The notes: generated by a model not told the origin, from the sequence alone. Shown: positions 1-12,328, counted from the stretch's first letter. The stretch is 64,000 nt of DNA from Russula earlei (GCA_025769875.1 JAGFNK010000165.1:1-64000), one strand, 5' to 3'. Numbers and translations are program-made.

Positions 1-540
1 ATGAGGGTCCGACAACAGATGCGACGCGTTGAAATTAGGAGCTGGTTGTTGTAGCCAAAATTCCAAATTTTTTACCCCTTGACGAATTGTTTTTGCGGGT
101 CACAACAAAATACCCAACCTGACGAAACCATTATTTCGTCAGGGAGGTCACAGGTCACACGGGGTGACGAATTGATTTAATTGGTACAGTATTGGCAGGC
201 TGCGACTTGGTTATGCACTTGCCATTGACAACAATACATTATTATACATTATTTATTTTAAATATTTTTCATCTTTGTTGCCAGCAACAATGACATCCCT
301 CCTGAGAGTCACCCCACCCAATCTCAATCCTTTTCGCTATCTGATCAACAAACCTCAGCGCAGTCCAGCTCACAATGGAACTGCGGCTTCCCGCACTGTT
401 GCTGCTCTCCTAACTTCTCCACTACCGCCATCATCCTCCTCCACCATAGAGCCCAAGACACATTTCCGCGTCACCCTACGACGCTCTGCTATCTCTCTCG
501 GAAGCCGCATTCAAGGAACGCTCTCCGCACTCGGTCTGAG
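1..540. other. Intergenic, TGACGAA motif cluster
   Basis: No gene recognised. The segment holds four copies of TGACGAA (both strands) between about 78 and 170, two of them forming a perfect 10-bp inverted repeat (CCTGACGAAA / TTTCGTCAGG, positions 118-143, 6-nt loop). An open frame from 275 has no recognisable domain and looks like chance coding. Confidence 0.4.
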
Positions 541-945
541 AAGGCGGATGCAGACGGTGTACCACCCACATTCACCAGAAGTAGCGGGTATGATACTTGC
601 CGTCAAGGAACTTGTCGAGGTGCAGAACGTCCCTTCCAGTGCAGTTAGGACGGCCGGGCAGCAGAGAGCGGAACGCCGGGCTCCGCGAGGGTTCACTGTT
701 GTCGGCTCGAAAATCAGGGTCAGCTTGGGATCGTAGAACGTCAGGTGCGTCGCCCATGTGCGTGGACTTGTTCCCAAGTTGATGTCCAGAGTAGCCCGGT
801 CATGCAGTTTACCCTTTCCGAATGTGCCATCTCTGCGTCGGAAGGGAATCACGCCGTAGATATCAGGACATACACACGGTATGGCGTGTCCGGGGATACG
901 CCGGTGAGTGCGCGAGGCAAACCAAGAACTCATAAAATACAATGA
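511..945 (-). pseudogene. Unrecognised coding relic, copy A
   Basis: Open frames on the minus strand include ATLDINLGTSPRTWATHLTF and, in a second frame, HLDKFLDG. The same phrases recur, altered and in different frames, on the minus strand at about 5000-5450, so this block belongs to the segmental duplication. I do not recognise the family. The frame changes between copies suggest a decayed gene. It could also be non-coding DNA that happens to be open; confidence is low. Confidence 0.3.
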
Positions 946-2282
946 TTCTTTTTAATTCGCGTAGCTCATGCCACCATCGAATGCATCTGGCGCCCTTATG
1001 CTCTCTGTCCGCGGTGCCTGCATCTTCTGCTAATGATGAATATCAACGTGACATTTGTCAACCATGCACGAACCAGCATCCTTATTATACCGTCTACGGA
1101 CCTTCTAAGACAGGTGAAGTTCTCCTGTACATTGATCGCACCCACTTGTGTTTTTCTCGAATCGGATCCAATTGTTGTGTTCAAAGACGCCGTCGCCGCT
1201 GAGCTGTGAACCCGTGAGGAAATCGGCTAGCGCGCAGTCTCTAACACTCCACGTGGCAAGAGAGGGCTGCTGATGCTGAGAAGGCGCACAGTCAGAACCA
1301 GACCTAGGGCCATGACGGCATCATCGCACCTTCTGCTGTCAAAAGCTCCGTAACAAGTGCACATATGCCTCGTCCATGGACTCCACCCATTGTTATGCCC
1401 TCAGAGTTTCCGGCTCTAGAGTCCAAAGCATCTTTCACTCCTGTTCTCCAACAGCTTTGGTGAGGGCGGGACTCATCAGCAGCCATCATGTGTTCATCCG
1501 CGTTTAATTTGGATGCTGTAACTTCGGACCCTGATGTCCTGTCAGCCTCGTTTGGGTTCGAAACTTGCTTTGTCTTGTGCCAGGGCGATTTATGCCCAGG
1601 GCCTCAGAATCGCGGGTGGGAAAAGGCCCGATTTACCATCAAGTTTCCGTTCTAGATCGCGCTAGTCATTTGCTGTCCCAGATATCGCGATCTCGACGAG
1701 TCTGCGGGAACGCACGCCAATAATGATCATGCGCGAAACACGTGCGATGATTGATTCCGGGAACGCCTGCGAATACGGCCAGCTCCATCGGCATTAAACT
1801 CCAAAGCGAACCTTTCAGCCTGATGATGTAAACGGAGCGTGGTAAGAAGGGCCTGCAGAGGCAGGATTGGCAGGGATCCCATTGGGTGCGCCGTCTGAAT
1901 ATCTATACATGAGGGTTGCTCACATTACAACCAACCAGAACTCGGATACATCGGATCATGCCGAGGATGTATATGCTCTGTCCCGGTTGGATGTAGTGGA
2001 CATGTCATTTTGCGGCGTGCCTCGCATCCAGAATGTCGTACGCCGTCGGCATGCTGTTTCAGGACTGTCATGTAGCATTGGAGATCTTCACCCGGACGGT
2101 TAGGGGGAAAGCTAAGTAGACCTGGGGCTCACAATCCAATTCAAGTCTCAGAGAGGTCAGGCAGGTAGGTCAACTGACGTGCGGAGATAGATGACGAAAC
2201 CATGGTCGAAGCACAGAAAAGCTCGAATGGGTTTTCTGATGTCGGTACCAGTACCAGTGACCTCCTCGTTCCTGGATGAATC
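946..2282. other. Duplicated intergenic DNA, no gene seen
   Basis: No open frame with recognisable protein content on either strand. The sequence is alignable by eye with about 5450-6640 upstream of the second phosphatase. Frames open here are closed or changed in the other copy, which argues against coding. Confidence 0.5.
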
Positions 2283-2348
2283 TAAGTTACTGAATGACAT
2301 GGTGGTCGATTGTATTGCCCCCCAAAACACCGTGGTGCAAGTATAAAA
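2283..2348 (+). promoter_or_regulatory. Core promoter of acid phosphatase A
   Basis: A block starting AGTTACTGAATG and ending GCAAGTATAAAA is shared with the second (6638-6699) and third (minus strand, 42475-42531) phosphatase genes. TATAAAA lies at 2342-2348, about 56 bp before the ATG. Conservation outside this block is poor in the third copy, so the block is probably functional. This is inferred from paralogue comparison. Confidence 0.6.
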
Positions 2349-2403
2349 CCGTCCGCATCAGACATGAGATAGAGCCTTCAAACGGATTCTCTTGGCCACC
2401 GAT

Positions 2404-4065
2404 ATGTACGCCCTGCCCGACATCCTCTTTTTATCCGCTGTCCTTGCCGTGCGGGTGTGTGCTTATTTCCCAACACAGTCTCGGCGCTGACCTTTACCAC
2501 ATTGCTGCTTTTAGGCCCAATTTGTCCCGCCTTCAGAAGGACCTCTGGTTGCATCGACCAACTATGTTGGAGCCAGCAACGGCAGCTTGTCGAAGACCCA
2601 AGTCGTGACTGGCAAGGCCTTCAATCGCTTCATCACTGTCTGCTTTATCTTCCCACCAATGTCCCGGGCCCCTTCTCACGTGATCGTATGGCTTCACCCA
2701 CAGATTTGGTTCGAAAACACAGACCTTTCGACCGCAAACTCGACCGTAAGAATCCAATGCATCACCCCTTCCTGCATTTGCGCTCATTTTGTCTGCCCCA
2801 CCGTGCAGACTACCTTCGATGACCTCGCCAACCAGGGCATTCGTCTTGATCAGTATTGTTCGTTGACCCACCCTTCCCAGCCCAACTACGTTGCGTCCGT
2901 CGGTGGTGATTTTTTCGGGATGTGGGATGATAGCCTCTGCCACATCCCCCCGAAGTGTGTTTCAATGGCATCGTGAATCACTCCGCATACTCAAACCGTG
3001 GCTAGCATCTCTACAGTTGTGGATCTCTTGGAGGAAAAGAATATCTCTTGGGCATCCTATCAGGAGAATATACCATTTGATGGATACGAAGGACTCAGGT
3101 GAGTCTGAACCTTTTTAATTATCCAGCGATCTGCTTATGCCAATCACCGTAGCTTTTCCTCGAAGAACTATGTCAACACCTCGGAGCCAGATTTTGTCTT
3201 CTACGTTCGCAGGCACAACCCCACGATCATCTATGATTCAGTTGCATCTGAGCCCTCACGTCTTTCCCGGCACCGTAATTTTAATGACTTTGCCGCTGAT
3301 GTTAATGCTTCGGCACTTCCGCAGTGGGTTATAGTAACGCCCAATATGCTCAACGATGGCCGTAATACCTCAATCGATTATTCGGCCCAATGGCTCGAGT
3401 ACTGGCTTGTACCCCTACTCAATGATACGAACTTTAACGACAACTCCACGCTCATCGTGCTTACATTCGATGAAAACGAGTCAGATAATGAAAACAACTG
3501 TGTTCTGACATTGCTACTCGGAGGCGCCGTTCCTCAAAGCTTACGGGGTACCACTGACTTGACCTACTACACTCATTACTCCCTGCTTTCCACAATCGAG
3601 GCAAACTGGGGCCTTGGGTCACTCGGTCGTGGTGATACAAATAAGTACGTGTCATGTTGTTCGTCTCCCTCCCATCCGCTCGACTGATACCCTGCGGTGT
3701 CCCATAGGACCCTCTCGAACGTCTTTTCCTTCGTGGCTGAAGCTACGGGTTACACAAACGTGAACGTGTCCAGCAACGATATCCTAACCAACGCTACCGG
3801 TACGATACCTGGCCCGCTCAACCCGGTCCTTTACGTGCCCTTCACTGCGCCGAACACAGCTGCCGTCGGTGCAGGCGGCGGACCCGTGTTCATCGGACCC
3901 GGGATGGACACCAGCTTCACCGTGGCAGTCGCACCGTCTCCCGTCAACCTCACCGCACAAATAAGACGGTGCCTTGGCTCGGCCCGCGCAACGGCTCCAA
4001 TGCGGTTACGAATTCGAACGGCACGAGTGGAAGCGGCACGGAGAAAAGCGGAAATGGGGCGATAA
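2404..4065 (+). CDS. Secreted acid phosphatase A (phosphoesterase family), GPI tail lost
   Basis: Predicted 434 aa from seven exons: 2404-2454, 2515-2637, 2704-2745, 2809-2954, 3006-3098, 3153-3644, 3708-4065. Exons 2 to 6 have exactly the same lengths as in the two paralogues. The start MYALPDILF gives a signal peptide. Family hallmarks are LTHPSQPNYVASVGGDFFG, NISTVVDLLE, TFDENES and YTHYSLLSTIEANWGLGSLG, typical of fungal secreted acid phosphatases of the PF04185 (phospholipase C/acid phosphatase) family, which release phosphate from phosphomonoesters outside the cell. Against copy C a single A is missing near 3960 (CAAATAAG, not CAAAATAAG). The frame then shifts, and the Ser/Gly-rich linker and hydrophobic C-terminus that could serve as a GPI signal are lost, although they remain readable in another frame to about 4139. 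The product would be soluble, if made. Confidence 0.85.
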
Positions 4066-4310
4066 AGATGAGGGGGGACATCGTTCATGCTGCAGCATTC
4101 GGCGCGATCCTCTCCTCTGTCGCGGCGGTTCTGGCCTAATCAAAATGGCCGTGCTGGCGGCTTGGGGATGGTACGACTTGGTTGACTTAACGTCTATGAT
4201 GACCATGCGAAAACATGCCCGGTCTGCCACTGCCAGATCCTGTTCGAAGCATGCGATGCTATGTAGGCATCCTCGGAGTGGCAGATTAGTGTCTCTCACG
4301 CTCTAATGAC

Positions 4311-4980
4311 TCCGGATCGTTCTGAAAGTTCGATGTGCCTTGCATCGCAATCCCTGCCATTTCCATGCCACTTTCTGAATTCTGAGCCAAATCTTCGAGA
4401 CTGCTGGATAGGAGATGCAGAATAGAATCTGTCGAGTAACCAGTTCAAGGCAAAGATGTCTCGCTTTGTCTCAGACTTGGCAGAGCAGGCTGGCGTGTTG
4501 AGACGGTGAGATGGGCCGGCGGCCCAAGTTGTTCAAATGGCCTGACAAGTAGAGATTAATGACTCTGTAACTATTATAAGAATGGGGTTGCCTGTTAGCT
4601 GCACTCTAAGCTGCAGAACATCATATTTACATGTGCATCTGGGTTGCTCATGCCTATGCTTAGCTTTCTCAAGCACATGTTGGACGTGCAGCCACCCGGT
4701 GGCGTGTGAACGGACGAAGCCGGATCGTACGCGTAAATTCGAATTACTTGTCATTCGTTTTTTTTTTCATACACAAGACTGAGGTTAGTGCTACGCTCTT
4801 TCGCCATCCTCTCTTAGCGCTAAAACTGTACATAGCGATTTTCCTTTCAGGTTAGCATACTAACTAATACAGTCTTTCATACACAAGACTGAGCTATTTT
4901 CCTTATAGCTCCAACAGCACATTGGTCATAATGATTTCCTTAGAACCATGATTCCTTAGTAAAATCAATGTGTCATTCTC
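4311..4980. other. Spacer between duplication units, 19-bp direct repeat
   Basis: No gene seen. A 19-bp sequence ending ACACAAGACTGAG occurs twice in direct orientation, at 4765-4783 and 4875-4893, 110 bp apart. There is a T-run just before the first copy. The meaning is unknown; it could be an old target duplication or a short tandem duplication. Confidence 0.4.
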
Positions 4981-4985
4981 TGAGT

Positions 4986-5450
4986 CTAAGGACCACCGAG
5001 ATGGCGGAATCCCTGGAGTTGGCGGTTGTCCTGATGCGGGTCATTCAACATTTCCGCCCCATCGTACCAATGCTCATACAAGATTGGTATCGCCTGGCTT
5101 GGCGCCGGGTGCGCCCACTTGTTCTCCTTCCTGTGGCTGTGCAGCTGGGCAATCAGTTTGGCCTTCTGATAGTTGCGCGTGTGCATCTGGTGCATTAGTG
5201 CGGAATTACCGACGGTACATGAAGGCCTGCACCACTCAATTCCCCGGATGTAGCGGATATAACACTCGCTGTCAAGGAACTTGTCGAGGTGCGCTCCGCG
5301 AAGGTTCACTCAAAGATCAGGCCGGTCAGGCCCGGCATGGGATCGAAGAACGTCAGGTGCGTCGCCCATGTGGGTAGACGCGTTCTCAATTCGATATCTA
5401 CAGTCGCCCGGTTATGTCGTTTATTCATCTTTGATGGGCCAGTTCTGCGT
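4986..5450 (-). pseudogene. Unrecognised coding relic, copy B
   Basis: A minus-strand frame of 107 aa (5309 to 4986) starts with AHLDKFLDSE, matching HLDKFLDG of the relic in unit A, and continues in a plausible but unrecognised protein. Next to it TWATHLTFFDP appears in another frame. The counterpart in unit A is broken at different places. I treat both as remains of one duplicated minus-strand gene that shared the upstream region of the phosphatase. Confidence 0.3.
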
Positions 5451-6637
5451 CAGAAGGTAGTTACAGATACAATTGGCCAGTGTTGGATGTCGGTCTTGGA
5501 TATAAACTTGGGGGGTGTCCGGGGGCGCACAGGCGAGTTCAAGGAAAACAAGATGACAGCTCATGCCCACCCCTACGTCCTGTTTCCTGCTGCTGCTGCT
5601 GATCATGATGATGAACATCAACATGATGAATCATGGACCCATCTGCGCCCTGAAAATGAGTAGTCTTGAGAAATCTCTACTACGCACTCTGAACTTGGAG
5701 CGCAATCGTAGATCCTGAGAAGGCGCACAACCAGAGCCAAAATCAAGGCCGTACTGACGGCACCATCGCACGTTCGGCTGTCAAGAGCTCTGCAACACGT
5801 GCGCATATGCCTCCCATGGACTCCAATTGTCATGCTCTCAGGGTCCAGTGTGGCTCCAGAATTCAAATCGTCTTCAGTCCTGTTCTCCAAGAGCTTTGGT
5901 GAGGGCGGGACTCATCAGAACCCATCATGCAGGTTTAATTTAGATGCTGTAATTTCGGACCCCGAAGTCCTGTCGACCTCGTTTGAGTTTAAGACTTGTT
6001 TTCTCTAGTGCCGGGGCGACTTATGGTCAGGGCCTCAGAATCGCCGGTGAGAAAAGGCCCGAGTTACCATCAAGTCCCCGTTCTAATTCCGCGCTGTTAA
6101 TTTGCTATCCCAGATATCACGATCTCGATGAGTGAACACACGCCAAAAATGATCATGCGCGAAACACGCACGTGCGGTGATTTATTCTCGGCAGCTCCAT
6201 TGGCATCATTGAACTCCGAAGTGACAATCCCAGAGCACAGGTGATATGGTAGAGAGAGCCTGCAGAGGCAGGATCCCATTAGGTGCGCCGTCTGAATATC
6301 TATACACGAGGGTTGCTCACATTACAACCAACAAGAACTCGGATACATCGGATCATGCCTAGGATGTCTATGTTCTGTCCCGGTTGGGTGTAGCGGACAT
6401 GTCTTTTTGCGGCATGGCTCACATCCTGAATGTCGTACGCCGTCGGTATACTGTTTCAGGACTGTCATATAGCATTGGAGATCTTCAGCCGGACGGTCAG
6501 GGGGAGAGCTAAGTAGAAGTTGCAGAGCGGTCATGTGGGAGGCAGGTCGAACGTGCGAAGAGAGATGACATCGAATCACAGAATGGAGTTTCTGATGTCG
6601 GATCCAGTTCTAGGGATGAAATTGGGTTGATTATCAA

Positions 6638-6699
6638 AGTTACTGAATGGATATGATGGTTGATTGTATTGCCCTAAGAACTATGGGGCAAGTATAAAA
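6638..6699 (+). promoter_or_regulatory. Core promoter of acid phosphatase B
   Basis: AAGTTACTGAATG followed by GCAAGTATAAAA, with TATAAAA at 6693-6699. It is the same block as at the other two phosphatase genes. Confidence 0.6.
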
Positions 6700-6754
6700 C
6701 CGTCCACAGCAGACCTGAGACAAAGGCTTGGATCGGATTCCCTTGGCCACGGGT

Positions 6755-8343
6755 ATGTACGCCTTGCCCACCATCCTCCTTCTCTCCGCCGTCCTTCAAG
6801 TTGCCGTGCAGGTGCGAGCTTATTTCCTAACGCAATCCCGGCGTTGACCTTTACCACGTCGCTGCTTTTAGGCCCAGTTCGTCCCACCTTCAGAAGGACC
6901 TCTGGTTGCATCGACCAATTATGTTGGAGCCAGCAACGGTAGCTTGCCAAAGACCCAACTCGTGCCTGGCAAGGCGTTCAACCGCATCATCAACGTCTGT
7001 CTTGCCACTTTGCCGCGTCCCTTCTCACCGATCATGTGATCACGCCAGATTTGGCTTGAAAACACAGATTTCTTGTCGGCAGTCTCCTCAGTGAGAGACA
7101 GTCCAACGCGCTTCCTACATTTCCACTCATCTTGTCTGGTCCCCCGCGCAGGTTGCCTTCAATGAGCTCGCCAGCCAGGGCATTCTTCTCGACCAGTATT
7201 GTGCAGTGACCCACCCTTCCGAGCCCAACTACATTGGGGCCATCGGTGGTGACTTTTTCGGGTTGTCCGACGATAACCTCTACCACATCCCGCCAAAGTG
7301 TGTTTGAACGGCACTTGTGATAAACTCCACATACTAAGCCGTGACTAGCATCTCTACAGTCGTAGATCTCTTGGAGGCAAAGAATATCTCCTGGGCATCC
7401 TACCAAGAAAATATGCCCTATGATGGGTTCGAAGGCTTCAAGTAAGTCTGGGCCATCTGATCCTGTCTCATATGGTTATGTTATCCACCGCAGCTTCTCC
7501 TCGAAGAACTATGTCAACACCTCTGCGCCAGATTATGTCTTCTATGTGCGCAAGCACGATCCCTTGATCATCTATGATTCAGTTGCATCTGTGCCTTCAC
7601 GTCTTGCACGAATCCGTAATTTTAACGACTTTGCCGCTGATGTCAATGCTTCGGCCCTCCCGCAGTGGGTCTTTGTGACGCCCAATATGGTCAATGATGG
7701 CCACGATACCTCGGTCGATTATGCGGGCCAGTGGCTCGATTTCTGGCTCGTACCCTTGCTCAGTAACCCGAACTTTAACGACGACCAAACGCTCGTTGTA
7801 CTTGCCTTCGATGAAAATGAGTCATACACCGAGAATAACTGCGTTCTGACGTTGCTGCTTGGAGACGCCGTTCCTCAAAACTTACGGGGTACCACCGACT
7901 CGACCTACTTCACCCATTACTCCCTGCTTTCCACCGTCGAGGCCAATTGGGGCCTTGGGTCACTCGGTCGTGGTGATACAAATAAGTTTGTCTCACGCGG
8001 TTTGTCTTCCCCCCGTCTGCTTGACTGACACCTTGCGGTATCCCATAGGACCCTCTCGAACGTCTTCTCCTTCGTGGCTGACGCTACGGGCTACACAAAT
8101 ACGGACGTAAGCAGCAACAGTATGCTAACTAACGCTACCGGTACGATACCTGGCCCGCTCAACCCGGTACTGTACGTACCCTTCACCGCGCCGAACACAG
8201 CCGCCGTCGGTGCAGGCGGCGGACCCGTGTTCATCGGACCCGGTTTGGATACCAGCTTTACCGCGGATGTCGCACCACCTCCAGTCAACCTCACCGCACA
8301 AAATAAGACTGTGCCTTGGCTCGGCCCGCGCACCAGCTCCTGA
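6755..8343 (+). CDS. Secreted acid phosphatase B (phosphoesterase family), C-terminus truncated
   Basis: Predicted 415 aa from exons 6755-6811, 6872-6994, 7049-7090, 7152-7297, 7349-7441, 7494-7985 and 8049-8343. Exons 2 to 6 match copies A and C in length. A signal peptide (MYALPTILLLSAVLQ) leads into the same PF04185 motifs: THPSEPNYIGAIGGDFFG, NISTVVDLLE, FDENESYTENN and LSTVEANWGLGSLGRGD. The frame ends at a TGA at 8341-8343 after RTSS. In copy C the same region (GTGAGAAGTGGCAC) is read in a different frame and continues to a hydrophobic GPI-type tail. Here that tail (around 8646-8700) is also separated from the gene by an LTR-like insertion. The body is intact, so a soluble enzyme is possible. 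Confidence 0.83.
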
Positions 8344-8387
8344 GAAGTGGCACTGGAAACAACGGGGCGATAAACATGAGGGAGGAC

Positions 8388-8645
8388 TGTCGAGGAAGGT
8401 GCGCGCGTGAAGGGAAGAAAACAACGTGATTATTCTTTTAGAAAATGACTACAATTAAGTACAGGACAAGGACAGGAGTTTCGAGGCGCGGAAGTATGTG
8501 ACGTATATACTATGATAGTTATGATAGTATATGATTGCTTCACTATGACAAGGCAGAAACACGTGCTCTCGCACACACAGCTATCACGTACCGAAATATA
8601 TTCAGTTCACAGTCAAAGCCGATCTCAGAGGCGTGTTTTCCACCA
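8388..8645 (-). mobile_element. Short solo LTR inserted in the phosphatase B tail
   Basis: 258 bp with TG..CA ends, flanked on both sides by AGGAC (8383-8387 and 8646-8650). In copy C the sequence around the single AGGAC runs on uninterrupted (GAGGGAGGACATCATTC), so the empty site is visible. Size, ends and 5-bp target duplication fit a solo LTR. Orientation is tentative: read on the minus strand it starts TGGTGG and ends CTCGACA. Confidence 0.75.
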
Positions 8646-8880
8646 AGGACATCATTCATGCTGCACTATTCGGCGGGACCCTCGCGGCGGTTCTGGCCTT
8701 TGCAAAGTGGCCGTGCTGGCGGCTTGGGGACGACACGACTTGGTTGACAATGTCGTCTATGATTACCTCGCAAAAACATGCACGGTTTGCCACTGCTGAA
8801 TCCTGTTTGAAGCGTGTGATGCTATGCAAGCACGCTCGGAGTGGCATCCATGACTGCCAGGTTAGCGTCTGCGTCTCACG

Positions 8881-9648
8881 CTTTGCAGCAACTTATACTA
8901 TCATGTGTTGGGAGTTTCAAAATTTTTACTAAATCACGGATAGAAAAGGATTGACAAAACATTTTTATGATCGGTCTTTTGGAATCGACGTGATAATATA
9001 TGAACTGGCCTCCTGACTGAAGCATAACTTTGGTATAAGATGGATGGGTGTTGTGTCAGAAGAGAAGACAGCCGATTGTGCAAGTTCAAGTCACATGGAT
9101 TGTCACCTGACTCATACAACCGGCTCCTGTCGCGACTCGCACGACGCGTAGCTGAGCGGCGGACTTTGAAACCGATGGGCATCGGAGTACACACTGTCAC
9201 GCAGTCTCACCTTTTTGTCTGTATCTCCCCTCCTGCTGCTCTGAATTCTCTATAATCTTACACGAGGCTCTTATGATATGCATAGATGATATATTGAATG
9301 TTTTACAATATAAATACTTATATCTGAAACTGTTTTACAGTAATCAAATTTTGAGTCTTCGCCTGTAATATCAGCAAGATTGCAAAGCAAGCACAATGAA
9401 ATTTCTTTTATGATCCATAATTTGGTAGTATATTGGTGATATATCCAAACAAGGATCAGCTAATTTGTTGTGGTGATCTCTTATACAATTGCATTTTGAA
9501 ACTATTTTGAAACCCATAACACATGATAGTAAGCGGACTTTACTTATCCATCCCATTTGTAACGGAGCTTGCCGTATTCGTGGGCGTTCCGTGCGTGGTG
9601 GACTTCTTTTTCTCTAGCGTGCGATCCCACACGCCCATTGAAATTGTG
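8881..9648. other. Intergenic, AT-rich, no gene seen
   Basis: Short open frames only, without recognisable content. An AT-rich stretch lies at about 9250-9500, upstream of the DUF6535 gene. Confidence 0.5.
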
Positions 9649-12328
9649 ATGTCTGGAACAGCAAATCAGCACGATCCAGAACGGGGACTTGATGGTGACT
9701 TGGGCACTTCCCATGTATCCTATTGGCGATTCTGATGGCCTCACGGTTGGTATAGGACAAAACCATCCATCAGGAAGCGATGAAACGAGGCGTTATCCCA
9801 GAGAGTCCCACGGAGAACGCAATGATTTTGACGATAGTGCTAATGACCTATGGTCTCTGTACGGGAGAGAAGCCAGAAGTCATGATGAAGCTCGGATCCA
9901 CACCTTGAAAGACGACATGGATGGGGTGCTTATATTCGTATGTGCACATCCCCCCGCCGTCTTGTTCCGCTAGGCTTGACGTTGTTCTCATCGCAGGCCG
10001 GCTTATTCTCCTCTGTTCTCTCAGCGTTCGCCCTCCCAAAAATTCAGGATTTGACAGTAAACCCTCTAGAACAATCAGTCTATTACCAACAACAAACTGT
10101 TCGGTTGCTTGCTCAAGTCTCGCAACAGATCGCATCGATAGGTACCCCGACCTCAATCAATCCCACCATCCCACCTCCTTTCCCCACCTTTCATCCATCT
10201 GCTTCCGACCGCAGAGTGAACATCGTCTGGCTCGTGAGCCTCGTATGCAGTCTGTCTGCTGCACTCCTTGCGACGCTCGTTCAGCAATGGGTTAGGGCAT
10301 ATATGCGTGTCTTTCAACAATCTAGCAAGCCATTGAAGACCGCAAGGATTCGACTGTTTCTGTTCGAAGGCGTCAAATTCCTGCCAGTGGTTGCGGAGGC
10401 TGTTCCCGCGCTTGTCCATGTCTCCCTCATACTTTTCTTGTGGGGGCTTGGCGACGTCATCAAACATATCGACACAATGGTTTATATCACCACCATAGTT
10501 CCTATTGCTATAAACGGATTCTTTTACTTTTTTTTCGTCATTGCACCGATATGGAATCCCCAATCACCCTTCCGCACCCCATTCTCAGCCTTTTTGTGGT
10601 ATCTCATCCAAATCATTCGAATATTGTATCATCGTCTTTTCAACCCTCGAGAAAAGGTCCCCTGGCCCACGAGCTTGGAAACTCGTCAGGAGGAGTTTGC
10701 GATGAAACCGACCGAAGATCGCAAGGAGAGGGACGTGCGTGGAGTTCAATGGCTGGTTGACAATATTAACGGGAGCAACGAGACTGAAGCTTTCGTGCTT
10801 GCTATTCCCGGTTCTTTCAACCAGGAGTGGGGCCAACACGTATGGAACGCGGTCGTGGGAGTCGACACGCCCTCTACCGATGTTCCAGTCAGGACCGATC
10901 CTGGTCGCCCGTATCTATCAAAGGGAAGCACTATCCACGATCTCTGTAGATGCGTGCAATACTTGTTTGAATCTTACAACAACGAAGGAGGCTCTGTAAA
11001 AGAGGAGGCACGACGTCTGCGTCTGCACGGATGCGTTGAAACTGCGGCGTCCCTTGTATGCTGCACCGATGTCAAACTGGAATCGTTCGGAGAAGTTGGA
11101 AAATTGCTTAGCGAACTTGGCCACAACGAACGGATCCACGAACCATCGACAATCAGATCCAATCCATCTTTCACCATACGCTGGACATGCCTCTCGCTTG
11201 TAGCTACTTGGAAAATGGTGAGGAGCAACCGGTTGCAGCAGCTTGCGAAGTTTGCTGTGAACGGAATTGCACACTTCAAGTCATACTATGGTGTCCCAGA
11301 CCCAGCCGCGTTGGAGAGTGCCCAGATTATCGACGAACATCTAAAGAATGCATGGAAGCACGTCGAGGATCTACGTCTAGCATTCGAGCCTTGGGGCTCC
11401 AACAGGACGGACGAAGAAGTCAGAGAAATCCTTAATATTCGCAAAGAGACAATCTCGAAGTTGGAGCTTATAGCAGGCGAAGTCGATGGCATGGAGGGTG
11501 TTGACTGGCGGATTTCCCTTCTCCAAGATGCGATGGACGAGTCCACTCACAAGTTGACTCGACATCTTCCAGGCGTATTCTTTGATAGGCTGAAGCTCCC
11601 CGGACCCGTTCTGATAAGCGAAGCTTTTGATTTCCCTCTCGTTGAAACATCCCCCGTCCCCCCACAATTGATATTTCCCGGCCAACAAGTTCAAAGCTTA
11701 TACACCCTAGGCCGAAGATTGCGCGACATTGTTGAATAAACCGAACCCCGAGAGACCTACAGAGACCCTCGAAAGCCTGCAGTCCATCGATAACAGGCTC
11801 TTCTCACTGCGTCGATTCAACCTGATGAAACGGCAACTTTGGCGTCTGCTGGACTTACGTGATGGCGATGGACTCGGTTTCACAATAGAACTTTTCTTCC
11901 TCTCATTCAGAGGACTTTCATCCTCATCGTCATCACGCGAGTTGAAGAGGGCCTTTTTTTTAGGAACTTTCAAGATCATTACCTCCCACTGGAGGGAGAG
12001 CAAAGACTCGGTTGGGACACGGCAACTTCTGCTCGATCTTCTTTGTGATCTTGTAGTCCAACACCGTGGAATTTTTTCTGATTTTCCCTACCCCAAGTAC
12101 ATTATCAAACCTCTCATTGACCTGGTTGGGAACATGCTCGATGGACACAGGGGTCCATTCTTGCGTGATGACGATATCAACAATATCGACGGAGTAGTTG
12201 AGGAGCTACTAAAGGTTAATCCTAGGAACCTCAAGGACGTAGATCTCCAGAGGCAAGCACTAGAAGCCATAGATCCATCTCAAGATATAAGACAGCGTCT
12301 TCTAGCTCGTAATCGTACAACGCCCTAG
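9649..12328 (+). pseudogene. DUF6535 membrane protein, frameshifted near the C-terminus
   Basis: Likely exons are 9649-9694, 9756-9937 and 9997-11739, with phases that fit (start MSGTANQHDP). The N-terminus carries the family signature DLWSLYGREARSHDE and DDMDGVLIF, followed by AGLFSSVLSAFALP. Three further hydrophobic segments follow, including VWLVSLVCSLSAALLATL and a phenylalanine-rich helix ending FFFVIAP. This arrangement is characteristic of the DUF6535 family, which is expanded in Agaricomycetes and has no known biochemical function. The frame stops at TAA 11737-11739 (656 aa). The expected C-terminal region (PTETLESLQSIDNRLFSLRR) continues at once in the +1 frame to 12328, about 199 aa more. 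A one-base change near 11730-11740 therefore breaks the gene, or a sequencing error fakes the break. The rest has no stop, so decay would be recent. Confidence 0.75.

Larger units (their letters stand above)
541..4310 (+). repeat. Segmental duplication, unit A (acid phosphatase plus flanks)
   Basis: This unit matches about 5000-8880 in the same orientation. Matching stretches include the minus-strand relic, the 1310-1680 intergenic block (matches 5750-6100), the 1860-2110 block (matches 6265-6510), the whole phosphatase gene, and 4137-4300 after it (matches 8697-8870). Identity by eye is high but interrupted by many indels, so this is not a very recent copy. Introns and flanks are duplicated, so it is a DNA-level duplication and not a retrocopy. 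Confidence 0.85.
5000..8880 (+). repeat. Segmental duplication, unit B (acid phosphatase plus flanks)
   Basis: Direct counterpart of 541-4310. In addition it has a 258-bp insertion (8388-8645) that is absent from unit A and from the third phosphatase gene. Upstream spacer 5450-6637 holds no recognisable gene. Confidence 0.85.

Noticed and set aside
5618..5890. Possible small lipopeptide or pheromone precursor
   Set aside because: No C-terminal CaaX box, and the frame is not conserved in the duplicated unit at 1304-1489.
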